A DNA stretch of 62,000 bases, taken from Cryptomeria japonica. Taxonomy: Eukaryota; Streptophyta; Pinopsida; Cupressales; Cupressaceae. This document shows, in pieces, positions 10,264 through 20,919 of this stretch; position 1 is the first letter of the stretch; each line of letters opens with the position of its first letter. Under the pieces are notes generated by a model that was not told the DNA's origin, ran no database searches, and was given only the letters and a program-made list of their open reading frames with translations. The stretch covers positions 337,374,793-337,436,792 of the forward strand of contig NC_081408.1 of assembly GCF_030272615.1 (NCBI RefSeq), given 5' to 3'. Both the position numbers and the translations under genes were made by a program.

Positions 10264-12315
10264 TTCGCTCTGGTCCCTTGGAGAGGGACAGGAGCGAACT
10301 CTCAATCTAGGCCCTGCATTCCTCATTTTTAATCGCCAAAACTTCATCTAGGCATCAAAATGGCATTTTTAATTGGAGCTTTGAGTTTAATTTCACTTGA
10401 TTTTTAGAAGGGAAGTGCCTTTAGGACCTTTTCACCCTAGACCCTCAGAGAGGGACAGGAGCGAACTTTCACTTTTGTCCCCAATCCTTCATCTTTTATT
10501 TGTCGATTCTCATTGTGGGGTAAGCAATGATCCCCTTCATTCATTCTATGCATGCTTAACTTGTTTTTGCAAGGCAAAATAGGTTCTCCCAAGATTTTCA
10601 CCCTGGTCCTCCAGTGAAGGACAGGAGCGACTCTAGCATTTTAGCCTAGGATTATCAGGTTTAAAAGTCAAGTCTTTGTTCACCATGCTTTAGAAGACCT
10701 TTCCCATCTTGCACAATCTTTCCTTAGCGTAACCTTGGAGAGAAATTGTTGATTTTGTAAAAATCGCCCTGGTCCTTCAGTGAGGGACAGGAGCGCTTTT
10801 GAGTTCTTTGCATAAATTCTTGATCACTTCAATCTTCAAATTACTCCAAGGCGTAGAACATCATTCCCCATTCCCTTTTGAGTCTTGGAAACAAAAAAGT
10901 TATCTCGAAATGCAAGGTAAATGGGCACTTTTAGAAATTTCGCCCTGGACCCTTGGAGAGGGACAGGAGCGATTTTGCAAATTGTCATTAAAATTCGTAA
11001 TCCTTGCATCTCAATTCCACCTCAAGGCATTTTAAACCTCATTTCACACTTGTGTCAAGGCTTAGATTTGTCCAAACTTGAAGAGAAAGGGTGGATATTA
11101 GGTTTTTCGCCCTGGTCCCTTGGAGAGGGACAGGAGCGATTTTGCAAATCCAAGCTTACCCGTCCTTTGTTAGGCTTCCAAATTATCTTCAACGGGCTAA
11201 ACATGCTTTCTTCCATTCATTTCAATCACAAAACTTGTTTTGTCCTTGCAAGAAAATTGCATTTTTAGAAAATCGCTCTGGACCTTCAGTGAGGGACAGG
11301 AGCGCCTTTTGTCATTTAGGTATATTTCCTTGTCCTGTAGACCCCCAATCGCATCTGAGATATAAAACATCATTTCTCCCTCCTATCCAAGTCAGGTTTT
11401 GCCTCAAAATTTCAAACAAAGAGGACAATCTTGAAAAAACGCCATGGTCCTTCAGTGAGGGACAGGAGCGCCTTTTGTCATTTAGGTTAATTTCCTCCTT
11501 TGTGGACCACTCAAGTTATATTCAACAGACAAAACATGTTTTCCTTGATCTCTTCAAATCATAAAATCACTTTGATCCTGCAAAAATAGTGCAAATTTGA
11601 AATTCAAGCTCCGCACCTTCAATGAGGGACACGAGCGCCTTTTGCCACCATGATCAAATTGTTTCATTTTTCATCTCGAAATTCCTTTGCTAGGGATGAT
11701 TTCATCTTACTTGACGCTATGAATAAGAGTTAATGTCCAAGAAAGGTCTAAAATTGTGCATATAAAGAATTTCGCCCTGGACCCTTGGTGAGGGACAGGA
11801 GCGATTTTGATGATTCAAACAAAATCCTTCATCATCTCGAGCTAAAACTCCTTCAAGCGGGTGGAGAAAATCATTTGTTTTCCATTCATGTTCAACACTT
11901 GGTCCTTTTTCACTGCAAGATGGGGGAAATCAAGATTTCGCCCTGGGCCCTGACAGAGGGACAGGAGCGATTTTTCCTTCAACTTTCAAAATTCATCATT
12001 TTCATGCCTTCAAATTCTTCGAAAGCATCAAGACCATGTCCGATCATCTCTCCTGGAGACCCTACACAAAACAAAATAGAAAAGTCAGTGACAAATATGC
12101 ATTAAATAACATTTTCGCCCTGGACCCTCAGCAAGGGACAGGAGCGATTTTACCTTTTCTGGCTGAAATATTCAAAATTTAAGTCCCCAATCACTTCACA
12201 AGGCAGAGTTAGGTCATTTTCAAGGCCAAGAACCAGTTAGCAAGCTTATCAAAAACAAGGAATTGCACTTGGAATGAAGCTCGCCCTGGGCCCTCAGCAT
12301 GGGACAGGAGCGATT
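10264..12315 (-). repeat. 13-copy array of ~166-bp monomers, each with a hairpin
   Basis: Each monomer has a ~34-bp core with arms TCGCYCTGGWCCCT and AGGGACAGGAGCGA around a 4-5 base loop (TGGAG, CAGTG and similar), so it can fold on itself. The GGGACA of successive cores lies at 10285, 10452, 10618, 10784, 10960, 11127, 11293, 11459, 11626, 11792, 11958, 12135 and 12301. Steps are 166-167 bp except two of 176-177. The sequence between cores is much more diverged but keeps a central TTCAACGG-like word and a TTGCAAG-like word. It lies between the LTR 5' end and the internal TATA box. Confidence 0.9.
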
Positions 12316-12660
12316 TTACCTTTTCAGGTATCATCTTCCCTCTACAACTTGATCAAAATTTACTTAGGCAAGAACACACGATTTCACCTTCAAAATGCTA
12401 ACATCTAGACAAAATTTGGATTTTACTCCAAAAAACTTGATTAGACATAACCTGAGACCTATTTAACTCCTCTGGAAGACTTACCTTATTTCAATCGTCA
12501 ATCCTAGGGAGGACGCTTAACAACTTTCAAAATTTGACTGGACTCATCTTGAAAAACATCAGAAGAAACCCCTAAGGTTTAGCCCTAGCCCAAACAGACA
12601 ACTCACTCACTCAAAACCCTAAAAGCAGAGAGAAGAATAGGCAAAACAAAAGCGAAAAAG

Positions 12661-12706
12661 AGGGGGTCCCCATCTTAATGGAGCGATGTGTGAAATGGTC
12701 ACAACA
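12661..12706 (-). other. LTR A 5' terminal motif with hairpin
   Basis: The first ~45 bp in transcription order are TGTTGTGACC, a CACACATCG-type word, a small inverted repeat and GGGGACCCCC. B (35190-35236), D (22905-22951) and E (24060-24105) have the same layout. In B and D the hairpin is CCCCATTTGCAATGGGG. In A the arms are weaker (CCCCATCTTAATGGAG). Confidence 0.6.
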
Positions 12707-14555
12707 GGAGTGTATGCAACAGAATGCTGAAGATCAATCCCCTCAAATGTACAAAAATCCTCAACTCTTTTGTTCACATATTCCCTTCCATTATCTGTAC
12801 AAAGAATCTTGACCACTTTCCCGGATTGCTTCTCAACACGAGTCTTGAAGTCCTGAAATCTGTCAAATACTTCACTCTTATGAATGAGAAAGTAGACCCA
12901 AGTGAAGCGGGAGTAGTCATTAATGAAGGTAAGGACATAGCGGGCCTTGCTAAATGAAGGTGCTGGAAATGGACCTGCTACATCACTGTGAACAAGTTGA
13001 AGAACTTCCAAAGCTCTCCAAGCTTTCCCCTTATCAAACTTCTCCTCGGGATGCTTGCCCATGGAACAACCTGAAGATACACCTTCTGAAAAACTGATTC
13101 GAGGTAGACCTGTGACCATGTGTTTCGTGCTGAGTTGCTGAAGATAGCGGTAGTTGAGGTGACCAAACCGCTCATGCCATAGCTTACTTTCGGAATTTGA
13201 ATGAGTAAGCAAGGCCCTAGAAGGAGAACTTGGCACAAAGTGGGAGAATGAATAAAGCCTTGAGTTGTCATTGACTTGTCCCACTGCTACCAAGGAATCA
13301 TCATCAAGTTCCTTTACCACAACTGAATCAGGTGTAAACTCAACCTTTTTCCCATTCCCATAGTGAGTGATTTGGTAGATAGAGAGAAGGTTGGTAGACA
13401 ACTTAAGAACATAAGAACATTCTCAAATGTTCCATCATCCATGTCAACTGAACCTTTCCCTTCAACATCTACTTGTGTATCATCACCTATGTAAATGTGA
13501 GGTACCTTAGATGGCTCCAATGAAGAAAACTGCTCCTTTGTAGAACCCATGTGATATGAGGCACCCGAGTCAAGTATCCACTGCTGTGAAGAAACTGTTG
13601 TAGCCACAAATGCTTGCCCTTTTCCCTTAGAATGTGAGGAAGAGGAAGGAGTTCAATCCTTCTTTGTGTAGGCGGATGGCAAGTTGATGTTGTTTTTCTT
13701 AAGAAGATTAGTTAACTCATCAACTTGCTTGGTGTGGCATCGATGTTCATCATGACCATACTTCTTGCAATATGCACAAGTTGGTTTATCCTTCTTGGAA
13801 GAGGATGAGAAATTGCCTTGTGATGGAGAGGATGATTGTCCTTTTTCCTGTTGTGGCTTTGACTTAGAGTGCTTCTTCTTCTTGTTGGAATCTTTGCCTT
13901 GACTTCCTTGATTCCCTTGATTAGCCACCAAAGCCTTGGACTTTGAAGACTTGAGAAGCCCCATGTTCAACAACTTAGATTATTCCAATATCAACATTTA
14001 TGTGAAAGCATCAAATGAAGGCATAACATAGGAACTCCCCACTGTCAAACGATGAGTTTGGAAGCTAGAAACAAATGCTGCATATTCTGGTGCAAGCTTG
14101 TCCAACAAGTTGAATATCAACTAAGCATCCTTTTTGTCAATTCTACAATCCTTAAGCTTTGCTCTTAGCTCATTTGCTTTGGTGACATAATCTTGGATTG
14201 TATCAAAACTCTTGGGATCCAAGTTGGTGAGCTCATTGTCAATCTTGTAACCTCTAATTTCATCAACTTGACCATACAATTTTTTAAACTTATCCCAAGC
14301 CTCTTTGATTGTTATATACTTCTCAATGTGAAAAATGAGGTCATCTGATACATACTTACGCAAAGTTCCAAGAGCCATGCAATTCTTAGTGAGCTATTCT
14401 AACTGTGCATTAGGATTAGCCTTAGGATCAGGTGGTGCTGCTATTGTTCCATCTATGTAATGCGTGAGACCTTTTTCCATTAATTTGCTCCATACTTTAA
14501 TTTTCTATGATGCATAATTATGTGGAGTTAAAGGTGGAATTTTATGAGGACTCAT
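12707..14555 (-). pseudogene. Copia 1 gag-protease-integrase, truncated and broken
   Basis: This is the start of a Ty1/copia polyprotein. Gag begins at ATG 14553-14555 (MSPHKIPPLTPHNY) and has TAG stops near 14507 and 14390, then a UBN2-like gag core (14121-14378), a basic linker and a CCHC zinc knuckle (CAYCKKYGHDEHRC, about 13770). Protease shows WILDSGASYHM near 13570. The pre-integrase domain (LWHERFGHLNYRYL) and integrase catalytic aspartates (VHSDVAGP, CTDNGREY) follow, with frame changes near 13400 and 13630. The frame ends at 12706, where LTR A cuts it just before the usual QQNGVAER segment. Reverse transcriptase, RNase H and the 3' LTR are absent from the window, lost in the deletion near 2081. 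Confidence 0.85.
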
Positions 14556-16108
14556 TGCAACAAAAATGAAAGAGCACAAGGAAAGAGAGGAACAATCACA
14601 CAAGACACCCCCCCAAAGTCACCCAATCAAAGAACCCCCCAAAAGTGATGATTTGGCACTTTATACTTAGTGTGTGTACAATGGGCCACTTGCAAAAAAA
14701 GGCAAAGTGGACTTCTGATTTCAATTTTACAATTGGCTCAATAAGGCCAAAAAAGACTCAAACTAATAGTGCAAGAGATCTAAACTAAGATCCAAGCAAT
14801 TTACAAGTACCAAATAGGCCAAATAAGACCAATATCTGAAAGTACAATTTCCACTCAAAATCTCTGAAATCTGATCATAGATTATGAAACTAGACGAAAA
14901 AACATGCACTTTCAAAAAAAACGGCACCTGAAAAGGAGGTTGTATGAGCTCAAACGAGGCCTTTGAAGTTGCAGAATTGAGGATTGGACAAGTATTGCTG
15001 AGAGAATCCGAAAATTCTGAAAACCCTGTGCACCAAAATCAGAAAATAACCACACCACTGCGAAGAGCACGAAAAATTAGTCCAAATCAAAAAAAAATGC
15101 ACACAAAAAGGAGCAAAATTGAGCAAGTTATGAGCCTCCAAAGATGGCCCAAAAAACCAAACAGCTCAACGAAGAGGGGTTTGAGAATTTCCAAAAAATA
15201 TTGAATAGGCGTTGACTGGGCGTTGACTAGGCAAAAAATGTTGACTGTGCAAAAACTGCCAGGTGGCGATGACTGGGCACTGACGTGGCAGGCAGGCTGT
15301 CTTCTATTGGCGGTCGCTAGAAAACGGACAGTAAGCAACCGGAAAATTTTGACAGCGACCTGAAAACACTGTCGGCGGCGGCCTGAGGTCTGTCGGAGCA
15401 GAGGGCTGACAGGAAGCACCGGCGGCAACGACTGGCTTGGCGGGAGGCGCCGGAAGCAGTGGGGTCCGGAGGGGTTGTCGGCGAGGCAGTCGGAGCAGCG
15501 GGTCGGCGACGACGGCCGGCGTGGCAGGAGGCGTCGAAGGGGAGCAGTGGCAACGGAGCAGAGGCAGGCTGCGTGCTGCAGGCGGAGCCTGGTCTTCCGC
15601 GGGCTGAGATCTGCGCAGAGGCCTTGGCGGTGCTGTCGGTGGTGCTTCCGGTGGCCGCTAGGTGGTGCTGCTGGCAGTACTGCCGAAACCTGCAAACCCT
15701 GCAGAGGTGTACGGTGGTGCAGGGGGGGTCTACGGACCCCTAAACAAACAAAAAAATTGTCTTTTTTTGGTTTGTTTTTTTGAAAAAAAAACTTTTTTGG
15801 ATATATTTTTAATTTTTTTTTTTCAAAAAAAATCTTTTCAAAGGACTGGAAAAAAAATTTCTTTTTTTTATAAATCCGAAAATTTCGTACCGTACCGCCC
15901 AAATTGGGCAAAACATTCCTCCACCCCCAAAAGTCGATTTTCGCCAAAAATGGTCGAGTTTATACTCGATTTTTATGGAAACGGCCTCCTGGACGCAATG
16001 GTGAGGTTGAAAACGCTCTAGGATGCCTCCAAAAAACACTTGTTCCTCAGATCCGAATATAGAAGCCTTCCAAAATGTCTCCAAAAACCAATCAATGAAG
16101 CCCCAATG
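14556..16108 (-). other. Copia 1 untranslated leader with GC-rich island
   Basis: About 1.5 kb separate the primer site from gag, long for copia. The interval 15290-15730 is strongly GC-rich (CGGCGG, GGCGGCGG runs) in otherwise AT-rich surroundings, and gives overlapping open frames on both strands. None shows a protein family and all are explained by the base composition, so I annotate no gene. Nearby are short repeats of a GGCGTTGACT / GGCGATGACTGGGC word (15205-15290). Confidence 0.55.
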
Positions 16109-16570
16109 GCTCTGATACCATGTGAGATTTTGCCAAGATCAAGAGCACAATGAAAAGTATAAAAGAGAGACAAAAGAATGACAAGAACAAACTATATTCT
16201 CATCAATATGCAAATGATCAACTGGATTAACCAATACAATGAATATAGGCCTGCTTATATAGGCAGGGCCATATGGATGTACGAGCACACAATCATGACA
16301 TGTGGCTCAATGAGAAACAAGGGTAGGTAAGAAATACTAGGCGTAGGTAGGAGAAATAATATAATATTCCACAAAAGGTGGATGACCCACCTAATGTGGA
16401 GTGTAACAGCAAAATAACACCACAAAAAGTGGAATTTCTCCTACAAGCTCTATCCCTATGTGTACACTTCCCTAAGTGTCTCAAATCCAAACTACGAAGA
16501 GATGCATTATCCTAAGTTAACTTAAGTAAAGTGTAATAATATCCATAATGAATATTTATTTACACCAACA
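16109..16570 (-). mobile_element. Copia 1 primer-binding site and 5' LTR
   Basis: On the minus strand, 16109-16120 reads TGGTATCAGAGC, a perfect match to the usual initiator-Met tRNA primer site of plant copia elements. The 450-bp LTR is 16121-16570, with ends TGTTGGTGTAAATA and ...AATCTCACA in transcription order. It contains a TATA-like CTATATAAGC around 16253-16262. It is inserted in the reading frame of LTR B; the target copy on this side would be TCAAG (16571-16575). Confidence 0.85.
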
Positions 16571-18610
16571 TCAAGAGTGATGTTATCCTGAGTTTTCCCT
16601 GCCTTAGGTACTGCCACCTGAACTGTCATGCATCTTGCTCTTGATGTTATCCTGAGTTTTCCCTGCCTTAGGTACTGCCACCTGAACTGTCATGCATCCT
16701 ACACTATCTCTTTGGATCAAGGAGAATCTCTTGGCTGGCTTGGGCGTCTTCATCTTGTTGGATTTATCTAACTCAACCAAAAGTTCGGTTGTATTATCTA
16801 TATGGTGAACCTCTTTAGGAACTTTGGCTTTAATTCTTTCTCTCAACCAATCAGGAATGGTTGACTGCTCCATGCCACTCTCATCAAAATTATCTTCTAC
16901 CTCCTTCGGTCCAGTGACTATGTCGTCCAAGAATTCTCTTGGCTGCTCCAAGTTCTCAACTTCGATAACTTCAGCCACCTTGGGTTCTTGTCCTGGTTCC
17001 TGAAATGGGAACTGAACTGGTTCCTCCGCGATCTCCTTGATGATAGAAGAGGGAACTCTCATTTCTTGTTCTTCCGTCTCAACATCTTGCTCTTGCTCAT
17101 CAATTATCACTCTCAATGGCGTGGTAGAGGAAGCACTTATGGTCGAGTGACCTTCTCTTGTTTGTTGTGGTCCACCTACATCTACCTCTCCAATGACCTT
17201 TCCTTTTGCCCTCAATGAATTTGCAATGGGCTCTTTTCTTTTCTTCGATCCCACACTTTTGAGTTTCTTGTGGCCGTTGGACGTTACACCATGATTCGAG
17301 GACATAGATTCATCTATCCCCATAAGATCATATGTGAAAGTAACATTCTTTGCCTTAAGTTCCTTTGACTTTTGAGCTGCCCACCATTTGAAATATTCAA
17401 TTATTGGCCTCACAAGGTCTCCAAGGTTAGACCTCTCAACTTCTAACCAATCAATGGGGGCAAGGGGCCCATTTTTCAAGATTGCATAGTGCGGTTGCTC
17501 ATACTCACTGTCCTCTTCAAGCTGGTCTGCTACCCGGAATACTTCAGAATCTCTGATCAAATTTAGTGGAATTCTAGACCATAATCTCCTCCTTATGTCA
17601 AAGTTGTCAACAACATTGGCCCAATAATCTTCTAAGTCTGGCCTATGCTCGAATTTTACTTCATTTACTTTACCCATTTTATGAAAATAGTCAAAATGAC
17701 TCCTAGCCTGGTACTGGAAAAATGTTTCTAACCCATTCCCGATAGTAAGTGAAGACGCTCTTGTCTTTTGTTTCTTTCTTTTGACACTCATAAAATTTTC
17801 TAACTGTCGTACTACCTCGAGTAGTACTATCTTGTTCGTGGGAAACATAGGCAATTTGTATGGGCTGTCCTGAGAAGCCCTGAATCCTTAGATAAGTGAA
17901 CCTGGGGTACTAGATAAACCAATATCCAAATCTACTAATGAAGTCCATCGACTCTTGAGAGAGTCGCTAATGGGTATCCCCTTGTAGGGTTCTGGTGATA
18001 TGCATCAGGAATGCATCATTAACTCTCTTTAAGTGGAACTTTTCTTCTAAATGCAGCTAGGGATAGCAGTCATAAATAGGAAACTGGTTTTCTTTGTTCC
18101 CAACAGCAGCTCTACATACAATACCTCCGTACCTATATGTTCTGGCCAAAGAATAGAACAAGTAGGAACTCATGTGGAAAGTCCTATTCTTTTCCAAATT
18201 TCTCAATTGATCATCAAGGTCATCACTGATAATCCTTGCCCAGTTGATCATATTCACTCCAACGGTGACCTCATGGATAAAGTAGTACATCCATGGTTCA
18301 AAAGTAGCACCTTGCTAGCTTCCCATAACCCTGTTCAATAGGACAATGAGGTCTCCATAATCTTCCTTGAAGTATGCCCATACAAGGAGTTTGGGTATTT
18401 TAGAACTTCCTTTCCTTGGCTTTTCCAACCATTGATGGTTGATGTTAGCTTCATATTCCTCCATGTGATCCTTGTACAATTGTGTTGCCTCATCCCTTGT
18501 TATGTAAACAGTTTTGTGATATTCGGGGATACGGAATGCTTCTCTGATCACCTCTTCTCCGATGTTTGCCAAGATTCTGCCATCAGGGGCTACTATTTCT
18601 CTATCTGTTG
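16571..18610 (-). pseudogene. C-terminal part of the LTR B reading frame, decayed
   Basis: Homologous to the second half and the end of the N-terminal domain of the 1065-codon frame in LTR A. PTDREIVAPDGRIL, EEVIREAFRIPEYHK, YGDLIVLLNRVMG, FHMSSYLFYSLAR and PTNKIVLLEVVRQLE match the corresponding blocks in order. Frameshifts lie near 18305, 18055 and 17870, so it is not functional. An in-frame TAG at about 17909-17911, after GYWFI, falls at the same place as the TAG at 8471 in LTR A. The frame is cut at 16571 by copia 1 and spoiled by a 64-bp tandem duplication. The N-terminal piece is at 22952-23231, beyond the LTR D insertion. Confidence 0.8.
16578..16698. repeat. 64-bp tandem duplication next to the copia 1 LTR
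   Basis: 16578-16634 is repeated at 16642-16698 with no visible change (TGATGTTATCCTGAG...CATGCATC). The period is 64 bp, so it shifts the reading frame. It starts seven bases from the end of the copia 1 LTR. Confidence 0.9.
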
Positions 18611-19472
18611 GGTTGTGTTGACGTGTATTTTGTACACAATCATACACAGAATAAAATACCTAAAGGCATCTTATCCTCTCTTGAGAAAATAGTCTCTAAC
18701 TGCTGAAGATTCGCGTAAAGGATCAGTTAGGTAGACTCCAAGGTTCTTTTAGTGGGGTCTCCACGTGTGGACAAGCTCCAGTGGTATGATGTGATTTGCT
18801 GGAATCACAAGGGGACTTACATTGAACTTCCGATCTGCTTTGCTGGACACAGGCTCTTACTGACTTAGATTAAAAAATGGAAAAAGGATAAGGGCGAAGA
18901 GAGGATCTAATCCTAATACTAAGAATGTAGGAGCAATGACTTGACCTTTTGATGAAACTCTAACTAGATCTTGTTTTGACATCAATGGAACATCTACACA
19001 AGACTAGTGCGATCTTCTAAGGGGAGCTTTATGATGTTCAAATTATCACCGCAGGCATAGATACCATCCAAGTTGATGCATATCAATGAAGAGGCAACAA
19101 ATTGAAATTGAGCTTAGGCTGAATGATTCCAGTTGACTACACAAGGCAAGTCTGCAATCAACAAACTGCTAGTAGTATGGATGTACGAATTCCACCATCA
19201 ATCAATCACATTTCCTCCATTCATCTAATCATCTACCATCTAAGATTGAAGACTCAACAAGAAACCATGCAAATTGCAAGAAAAACGACATATTTCACCA
19301 TTACTTCAATGAAAATGGAGTTTGTTTACAATCAATGGCAACAATTTCTTGCCTTGTCCTCCTATTCTACTCTAATTGCTATTCTATCAACTATATTCTA
19401 ACTCTTCCAACTATTTACAACTCTCTCTAATCATCTAAAAATTCCCTTTTTTACAAAATGAAATGCCTGGGC

Positions 19473-19480
19473 TTATATAG
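19473..19480 (-). promoter_or_regulatory. LTR D core promoter (TATA box)
   Basis: The minus strand reads GGGCACTATATAAGCCC. The position relative to the LTR 3' end and to the telobox palindrome at 19544-19561 matches LTR A, supporting it as the start of the retrotransposon transcript. Confidence 0.65.
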
Positions 19481-19543
19481 TGCCCACAATACAATTTGAT
19501 GGCTTAGATCAATTCAAGATCAATGGCCAAGATTTTACAATGA

Positions 19544-19561
19544 AAACCCTAATTAGGGTTT
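19544..19561. promoter_or_regulatory. Telobox palindrome in LTR D
   Basis: AAACCCTAATTAGGGTTT, identical to 6124-6141 in LTR A, about 65 bp upstream of the TATA box, inside a longer shared stretch (TTGTAACAAACCCTAATTAG). Confidence 0.55.
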
Positions 19562-19823
19562 GTTACAACCATTACATAACATTTAATGCTTGACCAATGA
19601 TAAAATTGTATTGCTTGGACACATGTCCCTTCTAGAAAAATCGACCAATGGATAGCCGGGGTAGGTACATCGAAGTTTGTGCCACCTTCCATGAGTTAAG
19701 TACATTGAATCTGGACATGCTGAGGTGGACTTCACTGACTGGAGGAGTGATGACTGGGATGCCACCTCATCCGACACTTGAAGCTTGCTAGATATTCAAT
19801 TTGATGTCGTTGAGAGGCTATCT

Positions 19824-19982
19824 TTAATTAACTCTTGTTCTAACTCCTTTTGTCCTTGATGTGCAGGATGATGTACCTCGCCTTGGAACGCTGGATTGAA
19901 AGAGGTCGCCCATGTCTTGGCTTGATCGTCCTGGCGAAGACCGTCCTTGATCCGGCTTGATTTTCCTTGAAGAGACCTCCAT
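19824..19982 (-). CDS. Short 52-codon frame at the cassette site of LTR D
   Basis: ATG 19980-19982 directly follows the acceptor-like TGTTGTGTAG / GCGTCAA, exactly where LTR A starts its long frame. The 52 residues are Ser/Arg/Lys-rich (MEVSSRKIKPDQGRSSPGRS) and resemble nothing I know, including the LTR A product. It may be a leftover first exon, or chance. I see no sign of selection; low confidence that it is translated. Confidence 0.25.
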   Translation of the reverse strand: MEVSSRKIKPDQGRSSPGRSSQDMGDLFQSSVPRRGTSSCTSRTKGVRTRVN

Positions 19983-20583
19983 TTGACGCCTACACAACAT
20001 TTCAAAATTAGTAACATGATTTTGCAATACATAACATAAATTAGAGAGCAATTTTTTAGGAAACTTAATGATAAGTCCTTTATTAATCATTTCCTAAAAA
20101 ACGATTGAGCTAGGAATTCAAAATTTCAAAATTTCAAAATCTAAGCTATGACGATTAACAATCAAAATCAAAACAATAAATCCACATCGCCATACCTCTT
20201 TGAGAGCTTAACTCTAAAATGCAAAATAAAGGAATTCGCCTAGGCAAAATTTGAAATTCGATAGTCTTGATGTGATCTTCAAAAGAACTTTCCTCTTATC
20301 AACTTCGCCACCCTTCAAGTCTTGGACGTGATTTCCTCTTCAAGTTAGCAATTTCGCCATCTTTGATATGTCTTTGACGTCCTAGGCAACTTCGCTCAAA
20401 TGGAAACTTCAAGTTCGCCTCTCCTTTGGATAATAGTTTCGCACCACCTTTGATTGAATTCGCTCCTCTTCTTGAATGATAATTTCGCCCTTCCTTTGTA
20501 TGAAATTCGCTCCTCTTTTGCCTTCTCCAAGTTGCATATGAGAGATGATAAATGATGATTGTGAAAATGAAATAAACACCTTC

Positions 20584-20591
20584 CTTTATAG
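20584..20591 (-). promoter_or_regulatory. Internal U3 TATA box of LTR D
   Basis: The minus strand reads GGTGAGCGCC then TATAAAGG, preceded by AAGTCGGCCTAAGG, matching the internal TATA block of LTR A (9911-9918). The following frame here is only the 52-codon one. Confidence 0.5.
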
Positions 20592-20919
20592 GCGCTCACC
20601 TTCATATTGACCTTAGGCCGACTTTTTGCAAAATATAGCAATTAAAACGATTTTTAAATAAATAATAAAGGCCGACCTTGACAAAATAAACCCAAGCGCT
20701 CCCTTTTGATTTTTATTAAATTAATAATTAATTATTAAATGCCTTTATTTTTAATTAATAAATTTCGATTTTTTACAAAGGCAAAAAATAATTAATAAAT
20801 ACATACCATGCGCTATTTAAATGCTTTTAATTAAATATCGATTTTTTTCTAGCATTTAAATAAATTTAAAAAATGTTTGTTTAGCGCCCAAAAATGAAAA
20901 AGTGGGAAGATACGTACCT

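Larger units (their letters stand above)
5199..12706 (-). mobile_element. LTR A: 7.5-kb 5' LTR carrying an open reading frame in U3
   Basis: The ends are TGTTGTGACC (minus strand, 12706 inward) and CACGTCAACA (minus strand, ending at 5199), so the LTR is 7508 bp. It is next to the primer-site leader at 5198, hence a 5' LTR. In transcription order: end hairpin (12661-12706), hairpin array (10264-12315), internal TATA (9911-9918), long reading frame (9451-6254), telobox palindrome (6124-6141), LTR TATA (6052-6060) and about 820 bp of R/U5. On the right it interrupts the integrase frame of copia 1 and is followed by GGAGT, the expected target copy; the partner is lost with the deletion near 2081. 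Plant LTRs are usually 0.2-5 kb and normally carry no gene, so this is unusual. Confidence 0.85.

Noticed and set aside
10921-11564. Frames of 115 and 157 codons in the hairpin array
   Set aside because: They are translations of the repeat monomer (a repeated WRGTGAIL-like string) and not independent genes.
10264-12315. CRISPR-like pattern of short repeats with regular spacers
   Set aside because: Cores are imperfect, spacers are ~130 bp and related to each other, the DNA is plant nuclear and no cas-like gene exists; it is a tandem monomer array.
5199-12706. Reading the segment as a DNA transposon because of TGTTG...CAACA ends
   Set aside because: It adjoins a primer-site leader and gag, has an LTR TATA and R/U5, and relatives D and E have 5-bp duplications, so it is an LTR.
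12619-12706. Last ~28 residues of the copia 1 integrase frame (after AYTP)
   Set aside because: They are translated from the end of LTR A, not from the copia.
15087-16021. Several overlapping frames of 78-286 codons on both strands
   Set aside because: They lie in the GC-rich island and homopolymer runs, overlap each other and show no family motif.
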